From positions 186,001-250,000 of the forward strand of contig CAVWCL010000005.1 in assembly GCA_963753485.1 (NCBI GenBank): DNA of 64,000 bases. The letters are read 5' to 3'. Made by a program: the position numbers and the translations under genes. The stretch is from CAWDLX01 sp963753485. Lineage in GTDB: Bacteria > Actinomycetota > Actinomycetes > Mycobacteriales > Micromonosporaceae. Below are positions 59,074 through 64,000 of the stretch, in pieces; position 1 is the first letter of the stretch, and each line of letters begins with the position of its first letter. The notes beneath the pieces are model-generated. The model saw nothing but the letters and a program-made list of their open reading frames with translations. It made no database searches and had not been told where the DNA came from.

Positions 59074-60567
59074 GTTGAGGCTGGTTGTTTCGATGCCTCC
59101 GACGCGGTGTCGTTCGCGAGCGATGGCGGCGGCGGTGTTGGCGAGCAGGGCGTCGCCGAGGGTGCGCCAGCCGGCGCCGGCGTAGGTGAGGTTGGCGACG
59201 ACCAGGGTGGTTTCGTCGTCGTGGTCGACGGTGCGACGCCAGATGACGCGGTTGTCCCGCAGGAGGCGGAACGTGACGGAGTAGCGGCGGGACTTGGTGA
59301 GGAAGTGCCCGCCGAAGCCGAGCATGTGGGCCCATCGGCGTAGCCGACCGTACGGCCGTTGAGGTTGGTCGGCCAAGCGCAGACCGGGAACGTAGCCACC
59401 GAGGCGCCAGCAGGCGTGGATGAGCCGTTCGGTGTGGCTTCCCTGCGGGTCTGCGTAGAGGTCGATGGTCTCACGGGTCAGCCGGCGCGACACGTGCCCG
59501 CAGGCCTCCGTGGATTTGGTGGCGTACTTGGCGAGGTACCCGGCGACCATCTCGTCGTTGAGTTCCCGTTCGCCGGTGACCCGGACGGGTCGGATGTCGA
59601 GCTGTTGTCCCCAGGCGATGAGCCAGCCGTCGCGATGGTGGTGGGGTTTGGTGGTGAAGCGGGTGTTCGCGGCGGCGTGTGCGATGGCGTCGACCAGGTC
59701 TTGCCGGCCGATGCCGTCGGGTACCGGTAGGACCGCGTCGGGATCGTCTGGGTCGGAGCCGTCGAGGCGGATGATGGCGTGGAAATGCACGACTCCGCGG
59801 CGTTGCATCTCGGCCACTTTGCCGTAGGACAGCCGCACGGTGGCCGGGTCGATGCCTCGCGACCGTGCGATGCGTTTAAGGCCGCGGTCCAGGTCGATGC
59901 GGGTGCGTCGCCACAGTTCGCTGGCGTGCAGGTTCCACACGACCTGGTGCTGGTGGTCGTAGCAGTCCAGGCACAGCGGGACGCCGAGGAGCTTGTCGGC
60001 GTCGCGGTGGATCCGCTCGCAGCGCAGGTCGACGCCGTGCGGGCAGCGCTGTTCGCCGCGCCGTGGCCGGCAAGGCAGACCTCGGGCGGCGGTGCCGGTG
60101 CGTCGGGTGTGCACGGGGCCGAAGCCGGGTGCGGTGAGGGTGGCGAACACGGCAGGATGCTCGGCCACGGTGGTGGGCACACCTTTGCCGCCGACCAGTC
60201 CGGTTCGGATGAGGTGGTATGCGTCGCGTCGATACGTCGTGGAGCAGGACGGGCAGGCGGCGGCGCGGCGGTTGCCGCAGTTCTTGTAGATCACCCCGTC
60301 GGGCATGTCGGTGGTGGACCTGGCGGTGTTGAGGGTGCCGTCGGGGTTGCGGGTGGTGACGTGGCCGGCGAGTCGGATCGGGTGCGAGCAGCCGGCGGCG
60401 GAGGAGATGTGCTCGAGCCAGGCGAAGTAGTCCGGTGCGGTGACGGCGCGGTGGATGGCCCATTGCGCGGGGGACGGCCAGGCGCCCAGGGTGATGGTCT
60501 CGGCGTTGGCGGCCCCGCCCGGGGCGAGGTGCACACCGGGCGAGGCGGTCAACGTCGAGGCGCTCAC
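59071..60567 (-). CDS. RepSA-like replication initiator
   Basis: A 498-residue rolling-circle-type initiator of actinomycete integrative elements. It has Cys pairs (CPSCSTTYRRDAYHL; CLDCYDHQHQVVWNLHASEL) and the metal-binding HxH motif in RRGVVHFHAIIRLDG. The late EMVAGYLAKYATKSTE segment contains the expected catalytic Tyr. It allows autonomous replication of the excised circle. GTG 60567 overlaps the upstream gene stop (GTGA). Confidence 0.9.
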   Translation of the reverse strand: MSASTLTASPGVHLAPGGAANAETITLGAWPSPAQWAIHRAVTAPDYFAWLEHISSAAGCSHPIRLAGHVTTRNPDGTLNTARSTTDMPDGVIYKNCGNRRAAACPSCSTTYRRDAYHLIRTGLVGGKGVPTTVAEHPAVFATLTAPGFGPVHTRRTGTAARGLPCRPRRGEQRCPHGVDLRCERIHRDADKLLGVPLCLDCYDHQHQVVWNLHASELWRRTRIDLDRGLKRIARSRGIDPATVRLSYGKVAEMQRRGVVHFHAIIRLDGSDPDDPDAVLPVPDGIGRQDLVDAIAHAAANTRFTTKPHHHRDGWLIAWGQQLDIRPVRVTGERELNDEMVAGYLAKYATKSTEACGHVSRRLTRETIDLYADPQGSHTERLIHACWRLGGYVPGLRLADQPQRPYGRLRRWAHMLGFGGHFLTKSRRYSVTFRLLRDNRVIWRRTVDHDDETTLVVANLTYAGAGWRTLGDALLANTAAAIARERHRVGGIETTSLN

Positions 60568-61286
60568 AGGCGAACCTCTGCGGGCTGCTGATTGTTGAGC
60601 CGAACCGGGCTGGTTATGGTTGCCGATGGTTCGGTGACAGCCAAGGAGCGGATAAGCCGCTCGGCGGTGGGCAGCGGGATGCGCAGCCGTTCGGCCAGCG
60701 CATGCGGGGTGATCTGTTGGCCGGTGGCCTGGTGGTAGGCGTCGACGATGATGCGCGCCCCGGGGATCAGCCCGTCGGGGAAGCTGTCGCCGTGCTCAAC
60801 CGGGCGGAGCGCACCACGCCCGGGTACGGGTGTGCGGGTGTCCATGACAGACACCGCAGGCACGACAGGTGTGCGGGGTGAGGGTTCGGGCACCGAAGGT
60901 CGGGACAACACGAGTTTGGTCAGGGCGAGAAAGCCGAGGGCGGGCACGGCGGCGAGTAGCCAGCCGGTGATGGAGGGTCGGGCCTGGGCCAGCTGCCCGG
61001 CCAAGGAGAGGGCGGCCGCGGCCATGATGACGGTGATGGGGTAGGCGCCGATGCGCAAGTGGTGACGGCGGCGGCGGCGGACCTCCAGGCCGACGCCGAG
61101 GGGGACCAGGTCGGAGACGACGGCGTTAGCCCAGCCGAACCAGTCACCGGTGCCGGTGGGGCTGTTGACCATGGTCCAGTCGTGGATGTGGGTGAACGAG
61201 GCGGCGGCGGAGGCGCCGCCGATGCTGAGCAGGATGATAACGAGGATGACGCCTTCGAACCGGTCGACTCGACTGGGTGCACTCAT
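60564..61286 (-). CDS. DUF2637-domain membrane protein
   Basis: A 240-residue Spd-like membrane protein: RFEGVILVIILLSIGGASAAASF, LVPLGVGLEVRRRRRHH, YPITVIMAAAALSLAGQLAQA and ITGWLLAAVPALGFLALTKL form about four helices. A cytosolic C-terminal winged-helix-like segment (ITPHALAERLRIPLPTAERL) follows. DUF2637 proteins accompany AICE conjugation genes and may help intramycelial spread. ATG 61286 overlaps the upstream stop. Confidence 0.82.
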   Translation of the reverse strand: MSAPSRVDRFEGVILVIILLSIGGASAAASFTHIHDWTMVNSPTGTGDWFGWANAVVSDLVPLGVGLEVRRRRRHHLRIGAYPITVIMAAAALSLAGQLAQARPSITGWLLAAVPALGFLALTKLVLSRPSVPEPSPRTPVVPAVSVMDTRTPVPGRGALRPVEHGDSFPDGLIPGARIIVDAYHQATGQQITPHALAERLRIPLPTAERLIRSLAVTEPSATITSPVRLNNQQPAEVRL

Positions 61287-61552
61287 GCGGATGCCTCCTG
61301 GTCGGTGAGGCGAGTGACGGTGAGGAGGCCCAGGCAGGTGTGGCAGAGCACGGGCTGCAGGCCGATGGTGTTGTAGCTGTCGACGAACTCGTGCAGGCTG
61401 CTGGTCCAGGCGGGGAAGCAGCCCTCGCCGTGGCAGCAGGCACAGGGTGGCTGGCAGGTGGGGCAGATGCGGTAGCACGCCCCGAGCAGCTCGGTGGTGG
61501 TGGGGGCCATGCCGTCCACACAGGACAGGCAGTCGACGGTGGGTGTGGTCAT
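61283..61552 (-). CDS. Small Cys-rich protein
   Basis: An 89-residue protein with eight or more cysteines in CxxC-type pairs (DCLSCVDG, YRICPTCQPPCACCHGEGC, LCHTCLG), suggesting two zinc sites similar to DnaJ-type fingers. It occurs in many AICEs as a hypothetical protein. Start and stop overlap both neighbours. Confidence 0.7.
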   Translation of the reverse strand: MTTPTVDCLSCVDGMAPTTTELLGACYRICPTCQPPCACCHGEGCFPAWTSSLHEFVDSYNTIGLQPVLCHTCLGLLTVTRLTDQEASA

Positions 61553-62616
61553 CGCACACCGCCACGGTTGCAGTCGGCGCAGTGGCCGAGGCGGCGGGGG
61601 ATGTAGTAGTCCTTCACCTGGGTGCAGGTGGGGCAGGTGCGGCGGGCTTGCATCGCCTTGTCCAGGGCGCCCAGCTGCGCCGCGGTAGGGCTCCGTTTGG
61701 GTTGGGCCAGGTCGATGCGGAACAGGTAGGCGACCCGGGTGCCTTGACGCCAGAGGATCTGGGCGGCAATGGGTTGCCCCGCGGGGCGAAGGTCCAGGCG
61801 GCGTAGTTGGCGGCGGGTGGCCAACCCTCTGGGGGCCAGCCGGTACGGGTAGGTGGGCATACCGTCGTGATAGGCGCCGGTGGGATCGTAGACGTCCGGG
61901 CGCGGCCTGGGGTCGACGCCGAGCTCGCGCTGCTCCTCGGTGAGGAACACGCTGTGGCAGATGCCACAGTGGATGGGGCCTTCGTCGGCGACCTTGACCG
62001 AGACGCGGATTCTGCGTGGGCAGTCGCAGGTCAGCACGTGGCCGTTGTTGTTGTTCGTGCGGGTCCGTTCGATGCCGTCTTCGGGGTGGCGGTAGGCCCG
62101 CATCGCCGCGGTCAAAGCGGTGAGCACGCCGGCGTAGCGGCGCTGGGTGTGCTCGGCCAGGGTGCAGGGCGACCAGCCGATGTGTGGATCTTTCTCGGCG
62201 ATCAGGCCGAGTTCGCCGGCCAGGGTGGCGAAACGCTGGTTGTGCCAGCGGCCTTGGCGGGAGGTGTCCTGGATGCCGCGTCGGTCGGCCAGGGCGTGGG
62301 TGGCTTCGTGCAGCAGGGTGCTCAGCACCTCGACGGGGGTGCGGTGCAGGCCTTCACCGGAGACGAGGACCTCGGGCAGCAGATGCTCGCCGAGTTGCCA
62401 GCGCAGGGTGGCGTAGTGCCCGTACTTGAGGTCGCTGCTTTTCGCGGAGGTGGATCCGGAGCCGACCACGATGATCGCGGCCGGGACGTCTGGATGGTGG
62501 CTGCGGATGGCGACCCAGGCGCCTTCCAACGCGCCCAGCAGCGCGGCCGTGGTGAACGAATCCGGGGCGGTGGTCTGACACGTACGTGTCACCTCGACCG
62601 ATGACGGAATGGTCAT
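61549..62616 (-). CDS. SprT-like metalloprotease joined to RRQRL zinc-binding domain
   Basis: A 355-residue protein with two parts. The N-terminal half has the zinc-protease motif LLHEATHALADRRG followed by RWHNQRFATLAGELGL, as in SprT-like proteins. The C-terminal half has CDCPRRIRV and CGICHSVF zinc pairs and the RRQRL-type segment GLATRRQLRRLDLRPAGQPI, with QILWRQGTRVAYLFRIDLA and a final CPTC/CADC pair. Roles are unknown; SprT-like proteases can clear DNA-protein crosslinks. A copy of the 16-bp palindrome lies inside its first codons. Confidence 0.75.
   Translation of the reverse strand: MTIPSSVEVTRTCQTTAPDSFTTAALLGALEGAWVAIRSHHPDVPAAIIVVGSGSTSAKSSDLKYGHYATLRWQLGEHLLPEVLVSGEGLHRTPVEVLSTLLHEATHALADRRGIQDTSRQGRWHNQRFATLAGELGLIAEKDPHIGWSPCTLAEHTQRRYAGVLTALTAAMRAYRHPEDGIERTRTNNNNGHVLTCDCPRRIRVSVKVADEGPIHCGICHSVFLTEEQRELGVDPRPRPDVYDPTGAYHDGMPTYPYRLAPRGLATRRQLRRLDLRPAGQPIAAQILWRQGTRVAYLFRIDLAQPKRSPTAAQLGALDKAMQARRTCPTCTQVKDYYIPRRLGHCADCNRGGVR
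62576..62591. promoter_or_regulatory. 16-bp perfect palindrome, copy 2
   Basis: TGACACGTACGTGTCA about 25-40 bp downstream of the start codon of the SprT/RRQRL gene. It is identical to the core at 59058-59073. Confidence 0.85.
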
Positions 62617-63032
62617 GGCGCGCCGCCGGTGTCGGCGGTGTCGGCGGCGGCGTGCAGGGTGGCGATCACGTCGGTGGCGGTGCGGGCCGCCTCGTCGTTC
62701 CAGCGATGCACCCGGTCAACGCAGGTGTCGGCGGGGTGGCCGCCCAGATACTGGGCCAGGACCGTCGCGGCGTTCAGGTAGTGGGTGTGGGCGTCGCTGC
62801 GCCCGTCCTCATCGAAGAGGTTGGTGTAGGGCTGCGGGTGCGCGTCGTCGAGGCAGGCGATAAAGAGCGCACCCAGCACGCAGGCCGCCGGTGTGGGTGC
62901 CTGCAGGTTGGCGTAGAAGCGGTGTCGGACCCAGCCGTGGCGACTCAGGTAGACCGCAGCGCGGCGCAGCGTATCGACCACTGTGGAATGGGTCGGATTC
63001 GCGTCGGTGGGTGGATGGTGGGTAGCGTGCAT
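62613..63032 (-). CDS. DUF6197-like protein
   Basis: A 139-residue protein: TLRRAAVYLSRHGWVRHRFY, CVLGALFIACLDDA, then YLNAATVLAQYLGG and the C-terminal VDRVHRWNDEAARTATDVIATL. The pattern matches small actinobacterial proteins of the DUF6197 type found near conjugation genes. Function is unknown. ATG 63032 is preceded by TGATG coupling to an upstream frame; its stop overlaps the next gene (ATGA). Confidence 0.7.
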   Translation of the reverse strand: MHATHHPPTDANPTHSTVVDTLRRAAVYLSRHGWVRHRFYANLQAPTPAACVLGALFIACLDDAHPQPYTNLFDEDGRSDAHTHYLNAATVLAQYLGGHPADTCVDRVHRWNDEAARTATDVIATLHAAADTADTGGAP

Positions 63033-64000
63033 CACGCCACGTCCTCTCGGGTGTGGTGGCGGCCGTGTGACCGGGTGGCTTTCCAGGGCTCTGATCCGGT
63101 CCCGCGGCCGTGCTGGCATTAGTCGGGTAGTGGCCGTTTCCCCGCGATGGGGGATGGCCGAGGCCGCCGTAGCTGGGTTCGGCCAGGCTGTGGCCGGGGC
63201 GGCGGATCTGGCGGGCGTAGGCGGCCAGGCGGATGATGGCCGCGTCGTCGAGGTAGGCGACTTTGATGCGTCGGGGGGTGCCGGAGTCGGCGACCAGCCA
63301 CCCGACTCCCGCATCGGTGGGTGAGATGGTGGCGGCGGAGTAGCCGCGGGCGGCCCAGCCGTAGCCGAGGATGACGTCGGAGGAGATGTCGTTGGTGCAC
63401 CGGCCGGCAAAGCGCCAGGAGAAGATGTCGCGCAGGCTGGTAGGGATGATGTCGGCGGTGGGGCGTTGGGTGGCGCCGACCACGATCAGGCCGACCGCCC
63501 GGCCGCGGGCGACAATGTCGCGCAGCAGCGCCGAGAACAGGTCGCGGGTAGTTTTGTCGCCGACGGTGGCGGAGAAGAAGGCGATCTCGTCCAGGACCAG
63601 GACGATGGCGTTCATGGCGTCGCCGCGTTCGATCTTGCGACGCTGTTGGGCCATGAGGTAGGCGTAGCGGTTGTCCATCACGGTTTGCAGCCGGCGAAGC
63701 GTGGTGATGGCGTGCTCGATGTCGGGGCCGACGAACACGTCGGCGGTGTCTTTCCACAGGCCGAGTTCGACCTGTTTGCCGTCGATGAGGCACAGCCGGC
63801 AGTCCAACGACAGGGCGGCGTGGGCGACAATCAGGCTGATGGTGGCGGACTTGCCCGCACCGGGCACACCACCGAGCAGCAGGTTGTGATACATCATCGG
63901 CAGGTAGACCGGGTCACCGGTTTCGTCGATGCCCAGATACACCGGGTCGAACATGGACATGCTCGGTCCGACCGGCACAGTGTCCGGTGTGGAGGTTCTA
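62809..64000 (-). CDS. FtsK/SpoIIIE-like DNA translocase (TraB type), 5' end beyond the window
   Basis: The C-terminal part of a conjugative dsDNA pump. Walker A is LLLGGVPGAGKSATISL, followed by CRLCLIDGKQVELGLW. Walker B is IVLVLDEIAFFSA, and IVVGATQRPTADIIPTSLRDIF is FtsK-specific. The frame is open to the window edge (PDTVPVG precedes the first GTG at 63978), so the protein probably starts further upstream. The 3' end is odd: after about 63120 the frame becomes Pro/Arg/His-rich and overlaps the DUF6197 gene by 224 bp, so the true C-terminus may be shorter or shifted. Confidence 0.85.
   Translation of the reverse strand, partial: RTSTPDTVPVGPSMSMFDPVYLGIDETGDPVYLPMMYHNLLLGGVPGAGKSATISLIVAHAALSLDCRLCLIDGKQVELGLWKDTADVFVGPDIEHAITTLRRLQTVMDNRYAYLMAQQRRKIERGDAMNAIVLVLDEIAFFSATVGDKTTRDLFSALLRDIVARGRAVGLIVVGATQRPTADIIPTSLRDIFSWRFAGRCTNDISSDVILGYGWAARGYSAATISPTDAGVGWLVADSGTPRRIKVAYLDDAAIIRLAAYARQIRRPGHSLAEPSYGGLGHPPSRGNGHYPTNASTAAGPDQSPGKPPGHTAATTPERTWRDARYPPSTHRRESDPFHSGRYAAPRCGLPESPRLGPTPLLRQPAGTHTGGLRAGCALYRLPRRRAPAALHQPLR

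Larger units (their letters stand above)
57440..64000 (-). mobile_element. AICE-like integrative and conjugative element at tRNA-Val (one end only)
   Basis: From the tRNA-Val 3' end to the window edge all genes are on the minus strand and form the actinomycete AICE core: tyrosine integrase, excisionase, RepSA-like initiator, DUF2637 protein, Cys-rich protein, SprT/RRQRL protein, DUF6197 protein and FtsK/TraB-like translocase. Reading frames overlap by 4 bp throughout the central part. The other attachment end lies outside the window. Confidence 0.85.

Overview
High-GC actinobacterial chromosome. Frequent GTG starts, dense GTGA/ATGA start-stop overlaps, the coproporphyrin-type heme genes (hemE, hemY/cgoX, chdC/hemQ), DUF3000, a BsaP-type biotin auxiliary gene, a CebR-type cellobiose locus and an actinomycete integrative element all point to a filamentous actinomycete. 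Micromonosporaceae is my best guess, but this is inference because there is no rRNA in the window. No CRISPR array was seen.

Layout. 0.2-6 kb is accessory: an MDR oxidoreductase, a nucleotidyltransferase, a MazF/RHH toxin-antitoxin pair, a possibly broken surface gene, a lipoprotein and an Rpn/PD-(D/E)XK protein. 5.9-9.5 kb holds a membrane-anchored PQQ-propeller protein followed by a response regulator and a histidine kinase joined by three tandem 38-bp mini-ORFs. 9.5-12.8 kb is a beta-oxidation pair, then galE, rnd-DUF3000, and the heme cluster (15.9-20 kb) interrupted by an antisense SDR. 20-25 kb has small secreted or lipoprotein genes, msrB and a LigD-type polymerase domain. 25-34.3 kb contains an alpha/beta hydrolase and a five-gene DNA end-processing operon (HerA-like, SbcD, SbcC, NurA-like, AlkA-like). 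35.5-41.7 kb is the complete ceb locus with two CebR operators, three ABC transport genes, a GH1 beta-glucosidase and the repressor. 42.6-47.1 kb holds the biotin genes bsaP-bioB and bioA-bioF-bioD, with bioB and bioA frameshifted, followed by a patch of gene remnants. 48.1-55.8 kb is a catabolic operon (acyl-CoA dehydrogenase, ThDP enzyme, Glu/Leu-type dehydrogenase, amino-acid permease fused to a flavin monooxygenase) with a TetR gene. 55.9-57.0 kb is a CapA-like gene. Three tRNAs (Gly, Cys, Val) follow, and from the tRNA-Val 3' end to the window edge lies an AICE-like element (frameshifted int, xis, rep, DUF2637, Cys-rich protein, SprT/RRQRL protein, DUF6197, FtsK).

The strongest unexplained signals are: a 64-bp palindromic repeat present five times, always near convergent gene ends; a second 54-bp palindromic family; the triple coupled mini-ORF between regulator and kinase; the permease-monooxygenase fusion; the HerA/SbcCD/NurA-like operon; a 16-bp perfect palindrome twice in the integrative element; and nine frameshifts in bioB, bioA and int that are all of the +1 class.
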